A DNA stretch of 64,000 bases from Ectobacillus ponti. Lineage in GTDB: Bacteria; Bacillota; Bacilli; Bacillales; Bacillaceae_G. The position numbers and the translations under genes were made by a program. The stretch covers positions 141,037-205,036 of the forward strand of contig NZ_JANCLT010000003.1 in assembly GCF_024294785.1 (NCBI RefSeq), given 5' to 3'. Shown here piece by piece: positions 54,471 through 63,949 of this stretch (its first letter is position 1; each line of letters opens with the position of its first letter). The notes below the pieces were generated by a model. That model saw nothing but the letters and a program-made list of their open reading frames with translations. It made no database searches and had not been told where the DNA came from.

Positions 54471-55147
54471 TAGCTGTGTGCCTTTTTCAGGCGAATTTGA
54501 TTGCTGATATAGCCTGCCGCAATCACGCCGACAATTGCGGCAATCGGGAGACCAATTGTTAAATAGCTGTTTTTCTCAAAGAAATCGTGCAAACGCGGCT
54601 CATGCGTCATCATTTTACCGGCTGTGTATGCCAAAATTCCTGCGCCAATGTATACAAGTGCTGAAAACTTCTCCATCAGCAAGAGGATGAGCTTGCTTCC
54701 CCACACAATGATAGGGATGGAGATTAGTAGACCGAACACGACAAGCCAAATGTGTCCGCTGGCTGCGCCGGCAATGGCCAGTACGTTGTCAAATCCCATT
54801 ACAACATCGGCAAACACAATGGTGCGCACAGCAGCAAAGAGCGTCGTGCCGGCTTGGATGCTGGACATGTTTTCTTCGCTTTCGCCTGTGAGCAGATTGT
54901 ATGCGATGAACAACAGGAGAATGCCGCCGACAAGCTGCAGAAACGGAATTTGCAAGAGGTATACAGCAATGATAGTCAGCAGAATCCGAACCACAATTGC
55001 GAGGCCTGTGCCGATGACAATGGCTTTGTTGCGCTGCTTTTCAGGCAGGTTGCGGCTTGCGAGCGCAATCACAATTGCATTGTCCCCGCCAAGTACGACA
55101 TCTATCCCAACGATAATGAGAACAGACATCAAAAGATCCAAATTCAT
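54470..55147 (-). CDS. yjbE: TerC-family membrane protein YjbE
   Basis: 225-aa TerC protein with about seven helices. The two conserved acidic blocks DVVLGGDNAIVIALA and FADVVMGFDNVLAIAGAA are intact. TerC-family relatives export Mn2+ and metallate secreted enzymes in Bacillus; YjbE's own role is less defined. ATG 55147 follows GGGGGA. A promoter with TTGACA (55216-55221) and TATAGT (55192-55197), spacer 18, is clear. Opposite orientation to spx and mecA. Confidence 0.9.
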   Translation of the reverse strand: MNLDLLMSVLIIVGIDVVLGGDNAIVIALASRNLPEKQRNKAIVIGTGLAIVVRILLTIIAVYLLQIPFLQLVGGILLLFIAYNLLTGESEENMSSIQAGTTLFAAVRTIVFADVVMGFDNVLAIAGAASGHIWLVVFGLLISIPIIVWGSKLILLLMEKFSALVYIGAGILAYTAGKMMTHEPRLHDFFEKNSYLTIGLPIAAIVGVIAAGYISNQIRLKKAHS

Positions 55148-55191
55148 CTTGTTGTCCCCCGTTTATCGATTTTAACCAAAGTCCACATTTA

Positions 55192-55221
55192 ACTATACGA
55201 GAGGATGTACAACCATGTCAA
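55192..55221 (-). promoter_or_regulatory. Promoter of yjbE
   Basis: Minus strand TTGACA, 18-base spacer, TATAGT; the leader is about 40 bases, with no manganese riboswitch. Confidence 0.75.
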
Positions 55222-55713
55222 GAATTGGGTGCCACTAACTTTGTCGAATGAGCTTCTTGTCCCTATAGCTTGTGTGCTTCCTTATGATTTATGTATGGAG
55301 AAAACAGGATGCCGGCCGTGTCCAAATATGAACAAATATGAAAAGAAAGGGTTGTAACCGTCCTTTTCAGCCATATTATAAAAGTACTCAATCCATTTTT
55401 CATGAAATGAAAACAGGGCTTTCCGGGAAAAATTACGAATGCATATCAAATGGAAAGCTTTCGATGCATAAGAGCTCCGGAAAGAACGCATTACGGTGCT
55501 GCCCTGAAGAACAGGGGATGTGCGCCTTATTTTAGGCAAACAACTGTTTTCAAAAAATATTGCGTTTTTATTTCCATTCTGGCACATCTTATCATAAAAT
55601 GAGAGTACAAGATTTCTACTGCATTTCCTCACAGCATGATACGATGGTACAAATATACTGTCTAGGGGGTTCCCTTCATTTGAAAAAAGCTGAGGTAGAA
55701 GGGAGAGGTTACT
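55222..55713. other. About 490-base intergenic region before mecA
   Basis: Moderately AT-rich. A 65-codon frame at 55338 lacks a ribosome site and familiar motifs. The mecA promoter must lie in the right part, but no convincing -35/-10 pair was picked out. Confidence 0.5.
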
Positions 55714-56385
55714 TTGGATATTGAACGCATCAACGAACACACAGTCAAGTTTTACATTTCCTATGTTGATATAGAGGAGCGCGGCTTTGAGCAGGATGAA
55801 ATCTGGTACAACCGCGAAAAAAGCGAGCAGCTGTTCTGGGAAATGATGGATGAAGCGCGTGATCAGGATGACTTTTTTGCGGATGGCCCGCTCTGGATTC
55901 AGGTGCAGGCACTGGAGAAGGGCATCGAAGTCATTGTGACAAAGGCGCAGCTGTCCAAGGATGGGCAGAAGCTGGAGCTGCCAATCGGCCTTGATAAGAT
56001 CATTGACATCCAAGTGGATGAGCAGCTGGAAGCATTATTTGACCAGCAGCTGGAGGACGCAATTGACCCATATTATAATATAGACGGTACGCTGGGCTTT
56101 ATTGTACGGTTCGAGGATTTTGAGCATGTCATTTCTCTGAGCCACCGGCTTCGGTTGGAAGACATCACCAATGAACTGTACCTGTTTGAAAACCGCTATT
56201 ATCTATATGTAGAATTTGATGAAACGTTACATGATGAAGATGAGATGGATGGCATTCTAAGCGTCATCCTGGAGTACGGCGAAGAATCCGTGCTGACCAT
56301 TCACCGCATTCAAGAATATGGCAAGACCATTATAAGGGAGGATGCCCTCGCTGTCATCAGCAAGCATTTCCCGCCGAAGCAATGA
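55714..56385 (+). CDS. mecA: MecA, ClpC adaptor
   Basis: 223-aa adaptor that delivers ComK to ClpCP and activates ClpC assembly. N-terminal substrate domain MDIERINEHTVKFYISYVDI; acidic linker; C-terminal ClpC-binding domain with FEDFEHVISLSHRL and VILEYGEES. The start is TTG 55714 after GGGAGAGG. Next gene is cls, 68 bases away, with no clear terminator between. Confidence 0.95.
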   Translation: MDIERINEHTVKFYISYVDIEERGFEQDEIWYNREKSEQLFWEMMDEARDQDDFFADGPLWIQVQALEKGIEVIVTKAQLSKDGQKLELPIGLDKIIDIQVDEQLEALFDQQLEDAIDPYYNIDGTLGFIVRFEDFEHVISLSHRLRLEDITNELYLFENRYYLYVEFDETLHDEDEMDGILSVILEYGEESVLTIHRIQEYGKTIIREDALAVISKHFPPKQ

Positions 56386-56452
56386 GCCGGTTTCTTAGTT
56401 GTGAAATCGGCTTTTCCTTTGTGCATACTATACAACAGAAAGGAGGATGCGG

Positions 56453-57997
56453 ATGAAAAATATCCTCAAGCTGATTCTGTTTTTGCTCATTCTATTTTCT
56501 GTTTTTGTGGGGCTGCGCCTCCTCAGTAACGAAGCCATATATGCAAACTTGTTGGACTTGGAGAATGTCTCCCTGCTTGGCATTGTCAGTGCCTTGTTTA
56601 CGCTGTCAGCCTTTTTAATCGGATTTGTCATCTTCCTGGAAAATCGCAATCCTTCCAAAACGCTGACGTGGCTCATTGTGCTGGGGATTTTTCCTGTTTT
56701 GGGATTCTTTGCCTATCTGCTGTTCGGGCAGAACTTCCGGCGCAAGCGGATGTTCCAAAAGAAAGCCCTGTTGGATGAGCAGGCGTTTCTTCGGTACAAG
56801 GGCAGCAAGCAGCACCAGGAAATGCTGATATCCAAGCATCGCCATCAGGAGCTGCTGTTCCGGCTGGCTGAGCGGCTCGGGGCCCTGGATATTTCCTTTC
56901 ATACGGAAACAAAGGTGCTGACCAATGGGGACGAAACCTTCTCTGCGATTCGAGCTGTGCTGGAGAAGGCAAAGCATCACATACATATGGAGTACTATAT
57001 CGTCCGTGATGACCGGATTGGAAATGAAATAAAAGAAATTTTGATTCGCAAGCGTTCCGAGGGCGTAATCGTCCGCTTTTTGTATGATGCGGTTGGCAGC
57101 TTCCGGCTGTCCAAGGCCTATATTCGGGAGCTGCGCGAGGCGGGGGTGGAGATTGTGCCGTTCTTCCCGGTTCGTTTTCCGATTCTCAATGATAAAATCA
57201 ATTACCGAAACCATCGTAAAATCATTGTAGTCGATGGACGGGAAGGCTTTGTCGGCGGCTTGAATATTGGCGATGAGTATTTGGGGCACAACGAATACTT
57301 TGGCTTTTGGCGGGACACACATCTGTACCTGCGCGGGGAAGCTGTCCAGAGCCTGCAGCTGATTTTTCTGCAGGATTGGTTTTACATGACTGGTGAAGCG
57401 CTGCTGGATCCGCTGTTCGTGAAAGCGGAGCGCATCGGCGAGGGGGAAAGGGGCGGCGTGCAGCTCGTGGCCGGCGGACCGGATAATAAGTGGGAAACCA
57501 TCAAGCATATTTACTTTGCGCTCATCGCCTCCGCGCGCAAATCCATCTGGATTGCCACGCCGTATTTTATTCCCGATGATGATATTTTTGCAGCGCTCAA
57601 GGTGGCGGCCCTGGCCGGCCTGGATGTGCGCCTGCTGGTGCCGGCTAAGCCAGACAAGCGCACGGTGTTCTATGCCTCACGCTCCTACTTTCCGGAGCTG
57701 CTGGAGGCAGGGGGGCGCATCTATGAGTACGAACGGGGCTTTTTGCACAGCAAGATCGTGATTGTGGACTCGGAGCTTGCTTCCATCGGGACAGCCAACA
57801 TGGATATGCGCAGCTTCCACCTGAATTTTGAGGTGAATGCCTTTTTATATGAAACCGACAGTGTGAAAAAGCTGGTCAGCGATTTTGAGTCGGACTTGCT
57901 GGAGGCGAAAGAGATTCATGTGGACCATTTCCAAAACCGCCGCCTGATGATGCGGATGGTGGAGTCCATGTACCGGCTGCTGTCGCCGCTGCTGTAG
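56453..57997 (+). CDS. cls: Cardiolipin synthase (PLD superfamily)
   Basis: 514-aa enzyme joining two phosphatidylglycerols into cardiolipin at the membrane. Two N-terminal helices (MKNILKLILFLLILFSVFVGL; VSALFTLSAFLIGFVIFLE) precede two HKD motifs: NHRKIIVVDGREGFVGG (about 260) and LHSKIVIVDSELASIG (about 430). ATG 56453 is spaced best from AGGAGG. Confidence 0.95.
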   Translation: MKNILKLILFLLILFSVFVGLRLLSNEAIYANLLDLENVSLLGIVSALFTLSAFLIGFVIFLENRNPSKTLTWLIVLGIFPVLGFFAYLLFGQNFRRKRMFQKKALLDEQAFLRYKGSKQHQEMLISKHRHQELLFRLAERLGALDISFHTETKVLTNGDETFSAIRAVLEKAKHHIHMEYYIVRDDRIGNEIKEILIRKRSEGVIVRFLYDAVGSFRLSKAYIRELREAGVEIVPFFPVRFPILNDKINYRNHRKIIVVDGREGFVGGLNIGDEYLGHNEYFGFWRDTHLYLRGEAVQSLQLIFLQDWFYMTGEALLDPLFVKAERIGEGERGGVQLVAGGPDNKWETIKHIYFALIASARKSIWIATPYFIPDDDIFAALKVAALAGLDVRLLVPAKPDKRTVFYASRSYFPELLEAGGRIYEYERGFLHSKIVIVDSELASIGTANMDMRSFHLNFEVNAFLYETDSVKKLVSDFESDLLEAKEIHVDHFQNRRLMMRMVESMYRLLSPLL

Positions 57998-57998
57998 A

Positions 57999-58026
57999 AA
58001 GGCCACTGCCAAGTGCAGTGGCTTTT
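57999..58026 (+). terminator. Terminator of cls
   Basis: GCCACTGC / GCAGTGGC stem then TTTT. Confidence 0.85.
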
Positions 58027-58233
58027 GTATTGGGCATCATTCCTGCGTCTATTTACATTTATGGAAGAGCTTATAAACCCTGTCTTCACATGGAAAAACA
58101 TGTAGATTTTCCTTTTGGATCATTAACATCATTTATGTCAATGGAGCTGAAGAAAATGAGGGAAAGCTTGCAGCGATGGAGGAAAAGTGCTGGAGCAGCT
58201 GCAGCCGTACGGAGAGCGGGGGTATCACCGGGA

Positions 58234-58262
58234 GAAGGGTGTCAGGTGACACCCTTCTTTTC
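58234..58262 (+). terminator. Second hairpin downstream of cls
   Basis: GAAGGGTGTC / GACACCCTTC stem followed by TTTTT-rich sequence on the plus strand; it also abuts the end of the minus-strand membrane protein gene. The 200 bases before it hold no convincing gene. Confidence 0.7.
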
Positions 58263-58743
58263 AGTGTAAAAAGTAAGGAAGATAGTATACGAGGGAAAGG
58301 AGTATGCTCGGCACCGCCAGCAGCAACGTGCCAATGGTGAAGGCATTGCGGCGGAAGCGGTATACGTCGCTTGTCAGCGTTTCTGTCAAACCAAAGTAAC
58401 GGTCATCCACCTGATTGATGCGGCTTTGGTGATTGAGAAAGAACGGCACGCACCAAACCAGTACGATCAGCAGCAGGCTGGACATGAACAGGGCATCGGG
58501 GAAGCTCATGTGCAGCAGGGAAGAGACGCCAAACACCGCCAGCAGTTCGAGTGAAACGGTAGTGGCAACAAGGGTGATCATCTGCATAGGCTTGCTCATC
58601 TTGCAAAGCAGCCGGTCTGTCACCCAATCCGACAATCGGCCCCAGAACCTGAGGAGAGCGACAGCCGCCGCAAGCATGAGGAGCCAAAATAACACTTTGA
58701 GAATCACAAAGAATATTCCATTTGCCAGCATAAAGCCTTCCAT
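58261..58743 (-). CDS. Uncharacterised four-helix membrane protein
   Basis: 160-aa protein with helices near residues 8-28, 53-75, 82-101 and 137-156 and a polar loop NHQSRINQVDDRYFGLTET. GGAGG lies seven bases before ATG 58743. Convergent with cls, divergent from coiA. I do not recognise the family. Confidence 0.7.
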   Translation of the reverse strand: MEGFMLANGIFFVILKVLFWLLMLAAAVALLRFWGRLSDWVTDRLLCKMSKPMQMITLVATTVSLELLAVFGVSSLLHMSFPDALFMSSLLLIVLVWCVPFFLNHQSRINQVDDRYFGLTETLTSDVYRFRRNAFTIGTLLLAVPSILLSLVYYLPYFLH

Positions 58744-58924
58744 GGCAAGCCTCCATTCGTTGTCCAGACAGCAATTTTATTGTAGCCGGGGGAAAAGAGG
58801 ATTTCCCTGCCGCCGTCTGTGTCAGCCTTCCTATTAGTATAGCAAATTTAGAAAAAACAGGAAGATGGTGCCCGGGGAGGAATACCGCCTTTTCCGTTGA
58901 AAGAAAGGGAAAAGGAGTGATGCT

Positions 58925-60115
58925 ATGTTCACAGCCCATACTGCCGGCGGCAAACGTGTCAATCTGCTGGATGCATGGAGCAGGCCGCAGCTTCTGCAGC
59001 TGCAGGAGCGGGAGAAGCTGCTCTGCCCCGTGTGCGGCGGGGAGGTGCGGCTCCGTCTCGGCGAGCAGAAAAGATTTCATTTTGCCCACAAACGGGAAAC
59101 CTTTTGCTCCACCTACTTCGAACCGGAATCAGCCTATCACCGGCACGGAAAACAACTGTTATACCTTTGGTTTCAGGAGCAGGGGCTGCAGGCGGAGGTG
59201 GAAGTGTATCTCCCGTCCATCCGGCAGCGGCCGGATTTGCTGCTGAATCCGCACGACAACCCCATTGCCATTGAGTATCAATGCGCCACAATCTCCAACG
59301 AACAGCTGCTCAAGCGGACGCGCAGCTACTGGCACGCCGGCATCCGCGTCCTGTGGATTCTTGGCGGCAGCCAGATGAAGCGCCATGCCGCCCATTGGAT
59401 GCGGCTGTCCTCGCTGCATACCCTCTGCACCCAGTTCTCCGGCTTGCCCTATCTTCTCTATTTCTGTCCCGAGGCCCGCGCGTTTTTCAAATGTGCCCCG
59501 CTCATTCCCTTCAGCACCGCCGCCGTATTTTGCCATCAGCTTTTGTCTCCTCTTAAGGAAGCCTCCCTGCAGGAGCTCTTTGCCCCGCCGGTTGTATCAC
59601 TCCCCTCTTTGCGGCAGGAGTGGAGCCGCAAGAAGAAGCAATACCGCGCCAATGCCCTCTATCCGTACCGAAAAAGCAAGGACCGCATCTTGTACAGCCT
59701 GTATGAGCAGGGCATCCCTCTGTCCTGCTTTCCGCCGGAAATCTGTGTGCCGCTGCCGTCCGGCCTGGCTTTTCGGGAGCCGGCTATTCTGTGGCAATAC
59801 CGCTTTTGGCAGACCGCCTTCGGAGCGGAGGAGGAGGGGGCTTGTGTCCGGATGACCGAACGGCTGCTGTCCCGGCAACCGGCCCGCGCCCTCCCGTATC
59901 TGCCGTCCTCCTATCGGCAGCAGGCTGCGCATGAATACCTGCAATTTCTTTGTCTGACAGGTGCCATTTCGGGCGAAGGAGAAGGGGTGTACCGCAAGCA
60001 GCGCAGCTTGTTTGTGCCGGCGACAGAAGAGGAAGCCAATGCCTGCGATGAAAAGTGGATTCACCATGCACTTTCTTTGTTTCCGGCGGAGCAAATCGTA
60101 ACATCCCGTTCCTGA
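58925..60115 (+). CDS. coiA: Competence protein CoiA
   Basis: 396-aa protein used after DNA uptake in transformation. Zinc-like pair CPVCGG near residue 34, then FHFAHKRE, and a nuclease-like block RQRPDLLL...IAIEYQCA (about 98-120) characteristic of CoiA. The rest is the poorly conserved C-terminal region. ATG 58925 follows AAAGGAG. Together with ComZ and MecA it shows the strain carries competence genes, though this does not prove transformability. Confidence 0.92.
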   Translation: MFTAHTAGGKRVNLLDAWSRPQLLQLQEREKLLCPVCGGEVRLRLGEQKRFHFAHKRETFCSTYFEPESAYHRHGKQLLYLWFQEQGLQAEVEVYLPSIRQRPDLLLNPHDNPIAIEYQCATISNEQLLKRTRSYWHAGIRVLWILGGSQMKRHAAHWMRLSSLHTLCTQFSGLPYLLYFCPEARAFFKCAPLIPFSTAAVFCHQLLSPLKEASLQELFAPPVVSLPSLRQEWSRKKKQYRANALYPYRKSKDRILYSLYEQGIPLSCFPPEICVPLPSGLAFREPAILWQYRFWQTAFGAEEEGACVRMTERLLSRQPARALPYLPSSYRQQAAHEYLQFLCLTGAISGEGEGVYRKQRSLFVPATEEEANACDEKWIHHALSLFPAEQIVTSRS

Positions 60116-60220
60116 AAAAGGATATAATAAGAGGTGGCACGGCAATGGAAGGAAAAAGCAGGAAAAGAACAGAAAGAAGCGAATTCATACATCAGGCTTT
60201 CCTGAAGGAGGGAACAAAAC

Positions 60221-62044
60221 ATGTCAGAGCAAAAAACAGTCAAGCAGCTGCCGGCGCGCAGCGAGATTACCATGGAGGATACATGGCGTCTCGAGGATAT
60301 TTTCCCGACAGACGAAGCATGGGAGCAGGAATTTACTGCGATTAAGGACATGCTGCCAAAAATCAGCGAATTCAAGGGAACGCTGGGTCAATCAGCCGGC
60401 AATCTGCTGAGTCTGCTGCAATATCAAAATGAAATCACCATGCGCCTTGGCAAGCTGTATACATACGCGCACATGCGCTACGACCAGGATACTACAAATT
60501 CCTTTTATCAAGCCTATAACGACCGTGCCCGCAGCTTGTATGCCCAGGCGTCCAGTCTGATGGCCTATATTGTGCCGGAAATTCTGTCCATTCCGGAGGA
60601 CACCCTGCAGGGCTTCCTGCAGGAAAACGAAGAGCTGAGCGTGTACCGGCATGCGCTCGAGGAAATCAATCTGCAGCGCCCGCACGTGCTGAGCGAAAGC
60701 GAAGAAGCGATTTTGGCGCAGGCGTCCGAAGTCCTCGGCTCCTCGAGCAACACATTCGGCATGCTGAACAATGCCGACCTGAAATTCCCGTCCATTACCG
60801 ACGAGAACGGGGAAGAGGTGGAGGTCACACATGGCCGCTACATCCAGTTCTTAGAGAGCGATGACGGCCGCGTCCGCCGCGATGCCTTCATGGCGGTGTA
60901 CGACACATACGGCAAATACCGCAACACATTCGCCAGCACGCTGGGCGGCTCAGTAAAGAAGAACAACTTCTACGCGACGGTGCGCAAGTACAAGTCCGCG
61001 CGCGAGGCAGCTCTCAGCAATAACAACATTCCGGAGGCTGTATACGACCAGCTCGTGGCGGCCGTCCATGAAAATCTGCATCTGCTGCACCGGTACGTGG
61101 ACATCCGCAAGCGTGCGCTCGGTCTGGAAGAGCTGCATATGTACGATCTGTACACACCGCTTGTCAAAGAGGTGAAGATGGATGTGCCGTATGAAGAGGC
61201 GCAGGATATCCTGCTGAAGTCCCTGGCTGTATTGGGCGATGAGTATGTGGATATTTTGAAGGAAGCATATGAAAACCGCTGGGTGGACGTATACGAGAAC
61301 CGCGGCAAGCGCAGCGGGGCGTATTCCTCCGGCACATATGGCACGAACCCGTACATTCTGATGAACTGGCAGAACAACGTCAACAACCTGTTCACGCTGG
61401 CGCACGAGTTCGGCCATTCTGTGCACAGCTACTATACGCGCAAGAATCAGCCGTACACTTACGGTGACTATTCCATTTTCGTGGCAGAGGTGGCGTCCAC
61501 TTGCAACGAAGCGCTGCTGAATGATTATCTGGTGAAAACAACAGATGACAAGAAGAAGCGCCTGTACCTCTTGAACCACTATCTGGAAGGCTTCCGCGGC
61601 ACCGTATTCCGCCAGACCATGTTTGCGGAGTTCGAGCATATGATTCATGTGAAGGCGCAGGAAGGCCAGGCGCTCACACCAGACTTCCTGACAGAGTCGT
61701 ACTATGAGCTGAACAAGAAGTACTTCGGCGACGGGCTTGTCATTGATGAGCAAATCGGCCTGGAATGGTCACGCATTCCGCATTTCTATTACAATTACTA
61801 TGTGTACCAGTATGCGACAGGCTTCAGTGCGGCCACTGCGCTGTCCAAGCAAATCCTGGAGGAAGGGCAGCCGGCGGTGGAGCGCTACATCAACAACTTC
61901 CTGAAGGCAGGCAGCTCCGACTATCCAATCGAGGTGCTGAAGAAGGCGGGCGTCGATATGACATCTCCGGAGCCGGTGCGCGAGGCATTGAAGGTATTTG
62001 AAGAAAAACTCAACGAGCTGGAGCAGCTGTTGTTTGAGCAATAA
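60221..62044 (+). CDS. pepF: Oligoendopeptidase F
   Basis: 607-aa M3B zinc peptidase cleaving short peptides in the cytosol. The HExxH site is LAHEFGHSVHSYY (about residue 397), with the third ligand Glu in FVAEVASTCNEAL about 25 residues later. Start ATG 60221 follows AAGGAGGGA. It may degrade peptides brought in by Opp; PepF overproduction is known to disturb Bacillus sporulation signalling. Confidence 0.96.
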   Translation: MSEQKTVKQLPARSEITMEDTWRLEDIFPTDEAWEQEFTAIKDMLPKISEFKGTLGQSAGNLLSLLQYQNEITMRLGKLYTYAHMRYDQDTTNSFYQAYNDRARSLYAQASSLMAYIVPEILSIPEDTLQGFLQENEELSVYRHALEEINLQRPHVLSESEEAILAQASEVLGSSSNTFGMLNNADLKFPSITDENGEEVEVTHGRYIQFLESDDGRVRRDAFMAVYDTYGKYRNTFASTLGGSVKKNNFYATVRKYKSAREAALSNNNIPEAVYDQLVAAVHENLHLLHRYVDIRKRALGLEELHMYDLYTPLVKEVKMDVPYEEAQDILLKSLAVLGDEYVDILKEAYENRWVDVYENRGKRSGAYSSGTYGTNPYILMNWQNNVNNLFTLAHEFGHSVHSYYTRKNQPYTYGDYSIFVAEVASTCNEALLNDYLVKTTDDKKKRLYLLNHYLEGFRGTVFRQTMFAEFEHMIHVKAQEGQALTPDFLTESYYELNKKYFGDGLVIDEQIGLEWSRIPHFYYNYYVYQYATGFSAATALSKQILEEGQPAVERYINNFLKAGSSDYPIEVLKKAGVDMTSPEPVREALKVFEEKLNELEQLLFEQ

Positions 62045-62048
62045 GAAA

Positions 62049-62080
62049 GAAGAGGGGCAGATGATCTCCTCTTGCTTTTT
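62049..62080 (+). terminator. Terminator of pepF
   Basis: AAGAGG / CCTCTT stem with TGC then T-run; moderate. Confidence 0.6.
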
Positions 62081-62127
62081 GCTGTGTATAGCGGAAATTG
62101 TCGAAATTGTTCGTCACATAAGCGTCA

Positions 62128-62307
62128 TTAAGAACGGAACCCGCGAAACCGGTTCCGGCTGGCGAACTGCCAGACAAACCACACGATGGACGCAAACAAA
62201 AAAGGTACCGAAAGCAGCAAAGGAAATGTTTCCAGTAAAGAAAAAATATACAAAAGAAAAGCCAGCAGCACGAGGGCTAAAGCCCCTAAAATGCGTGATT
62301 TTCCCAT
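62128..62307 (-). CDS. Small two-helix membrane protein, 59 aa
   Basis: MGKSRILGALALVLLAFLLYIF and a second helix LLLSVPFLFASIVWFVWQF, with a basic tail ASRNRFRGFRS. AAAGGAGGAG lies six to seven bases before ATG 62307. Function and family not recognised; it lies opposite to pepF and in the same direction as yjbH. Confidence 0.7.
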   Translation of the reverse strand: MGKSRILGALALVLLAFLLYIFSLLETFPLLLSVPFLFASIVWFVWQFASRNRFRGFRS

Positions 62308-62431
62308 ATTTTCTCCTCCTTTTGTCCCTGTTTTAGCATATGCGGACATGTAAGCGTTTAGAATGTGTCATTTTTGTGAAATAAGAAATAAAGAGATTGT
62401 CATTTAAAGTCGAATCCTGTAATATAAGTCA

Positions 62432-62448
62432 TGTGAACGAGGTTCACA
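62432..62448. promoter_or_regulatory. Unassigned operator-like palindrome
   Basis: TGTGAACGAGGTTCACA has perfect 7-base arms around GAG. It lies about 125 bases upstream of the 59-aa gene and downstream of yjbH. It has N7 where CRP/FNR sites have N6, so no regulator is assigned. Confidence 0.4.
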
Positions 62449-62520
62449 CTCACATACAAACATATACCCCTTTGTTTGAACGTGAAAATTTCTCCCATCC
62501 CCTTTAAATTTATAAGCCGT

Positions 62521-62559
62521 AAAGAAAAACGACCTGGTTCCCCTGGGTCGTTTTTCTTT
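62521..62559 (-). terminator. Terminator of yjbI-yjbH
   Basis: Fourteen-base arms AAAGAAAAACGACC / GGTCGTTTTTCTTT directly after the yjbH stop. Confidence 0.92.
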
Positions 62560-62560
62560 T

Positions 62561-63412
62561 CTATACGAATTTCCAATACATATCGCGTTCTGTCGGCACT
62601 TGCACGACCTTGCGTTTGAGCAGCAGCTTTTTCATTTCCCGCATAACATCTGCTTCAGACATATCATAAATAATCGCAAGCTCATTCGTAGAGATAAACT
62701 CAAAGCACTGCAGCAGTGCCTCCAGCGGCGGAAGCGGCTCAGGTACGAGATTTTCCTTCACCATTTCCCGCAGCACCTGTACGTACACATCATAGGAGTA
62801 CATGCCGGAAATCTTTACGCCTTCTTCATCCGATTTGGCATTGAAAAACACAATAGATGGAATTTCGGTAATATGCAGCTCGTTTGTAAACTTAAGATCG
62901 CACTGAAAGGCTTTTGCCGCGCTGACAGATTGCAAATCCTGCAAGAACTCATCGAGGTCAATGCCGCTTTTCTCCGCGCAGGCAAGCAGTGTTTCATGCG
63001 TCGGCCGGCTGACGTTTTGCAGAAAGAGGTGCTCCTGCAGCTTCCGCAGGAATTGCGATCCGGCGCGGCGCCCCTGCAGCTCTGCGGCTTTAATGGCCAA
63101 TGAAGCTATATGCGGCGAAGCATCGCAGGCATGCATATGCATCCGGCCGTCGCACGACATCCCGTGCATGCTCGAGCTCTTTTCCCATACGAACCGCACA
63201 TTGGCGGGCTTATTCCACTTGTGTCCAGGGGCTGCCGCTGCAGCCTCTGCTTTGCCTGTCAGCACGTGGCGGATGGAAAAATACTTTCCATATTCCAGCA
63301 GCAGCTTAATGATGAGCGGTTCAATGACCCAGCAGTCCCTGCAGAGCGGGTCGATAAAGAAATAGGCTTCCACCGGCTTATTGGAGCAGTTTTGCGGCAG
63401 GTCCTTAGCCAT
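62561..63412 (-). CDS. spxH: SpxH (YjbH), ClpXP adaptor for Spx
   Basis: 283-aa DsbA-fold adaptor that presents Spx to ClpXP. CxxC at Cys24-x-x-Cys27 ([15 protein letters not shown]), a His/Cys-rich stretch [16 protein letters not shown] and a thioredoxin-like EIPSIVFFN cis-Pro loop are visible. Its ATG 63412 overlaps the globin stop as TAATG, so the two are coupled; B. subtilis has the same neighbours in yjbH-yjbI. Confidence 0.94.
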   Translation of the reverse strand: MAKDLPQNCSNKPVEAYFFIDPLCRDCWVIEPLIIKLLLEYGKYFSIRHVLTGKAEAAAAAPGHKWNKPANVRFVWEKSSSMHGMSCDGRMHMHACDASPHIASLAIKAAELQGRRAGSQFLRKLQEHLFLQNVSRPTHETLLACAEKSGIDLDEFLQDLQSVSAAKAFQCDLKFTNELHITEIPSIVFFNAKSDEEGVKISGMYSYDVYVQVLREMVKENLVPEPLPPLEALLQCFEFISTNELAIIYDMSEADVMREMKKLLLKRKVVQVPTERDMYWKFV

Positions 63413-63807
63413 TACGCCTCACCTGCTTCATCCGGCGTATTCACCATATGGTGGGCCGTTAAGGTCAGGCGTTCGAAGATAAAGGTGCGGAGCTCGCCGT
63501 TCAAGCCGACTTCATCCATGGCCCGCTGCATGCAGGAGAGCCAGGCCGCCGCCCGCTTCGGGGTAATGTCAAAGGGCATGTGGCGCGCGCGCAGCATGGG
63601 GTGGCCATGCTCCTCTGTATACAGGCTGGGTCCGCCCAAATATTGGGTCAGGAATTGCTTTTGCTTGCGTGCCGTTTCAGTCAAGTCGCTCGGAAAAATG
63701 GGAGAGAGGTCAGGATGACGGCTCACATGGGAGTAAAATGTGTCCACAAGCTGTTCAAGTTTTTCGCCGCCGATGGCATCAAATGGTGTCATAGAATGAA
63801 AATTCAT
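63412..63807 (-). CDS. yjbI: Truncated haemoglobin, group II (YjbI)
   Basis: 131-aa 2-on-2 globin. Tyr25 (B10), proximal His76 (F8, in [12 protein letters not shown]) and Trp89 (G8) are the group II signature. YjbI-type globins bind oxygen and have peroxidase-like activity; in B. subtilis YjbI is reported to protect the biofilm protein TasA. AAGGAG precedes ATG 63807. Encoded first in a coupled pair with spxH. Confidence 0.93.
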   Translation of the reverse strand: MNFHSMTPFDAIGGEKLEQLVDTFYSHVSRHPDLSPIFPSDLTETARKQKQFLTQYLGGPSLYTEEHGHPMLRARHMPFDITPKRAAAWLSCMQRAMDEVGLNGELRTFIFERLTLTAHHMVNTPDEAGEA

Positions 63808-63949
63808 ATTGGTGTCTCCTTTTCCCGTAAAAATGACAATCGCGTTCTAACCGTCCGCAGCACCCTGCACCCGGGAAGAGTGCAACGGACGAGCAGAACC
63901 CGTGTAGTTCGGCTGTTTGCTTTTGCGTTGGGGTGAGTTCCCACCGCTT

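Noticed and set aside
55148-55260. Manganese (yybP-ykoY) riboswitch upstream of the TerC-family gene
   Set aside because: The leader is only about 40 bases and lacks the conserved motifs; a plain promoter is present.
55282-56013. 243-codon minus-strand frame overlapping mecA
   Set aside because: Half of it is antisense to MecA; the rest has no motif or ribosome site.
58018-58269. 83-codon frame after cls
   Set aside because: Begins inside the cls terminator and ends in a second hairpin; no ribosome site or motif.
62432-62448. Rex or FNR/CRP binding site
   Set aside because: Rex needs TTGTGAA-N4-TTCACAA and CRP/FNR needs TGTGA-N6-TCACA; spacing here is one base too long for each.
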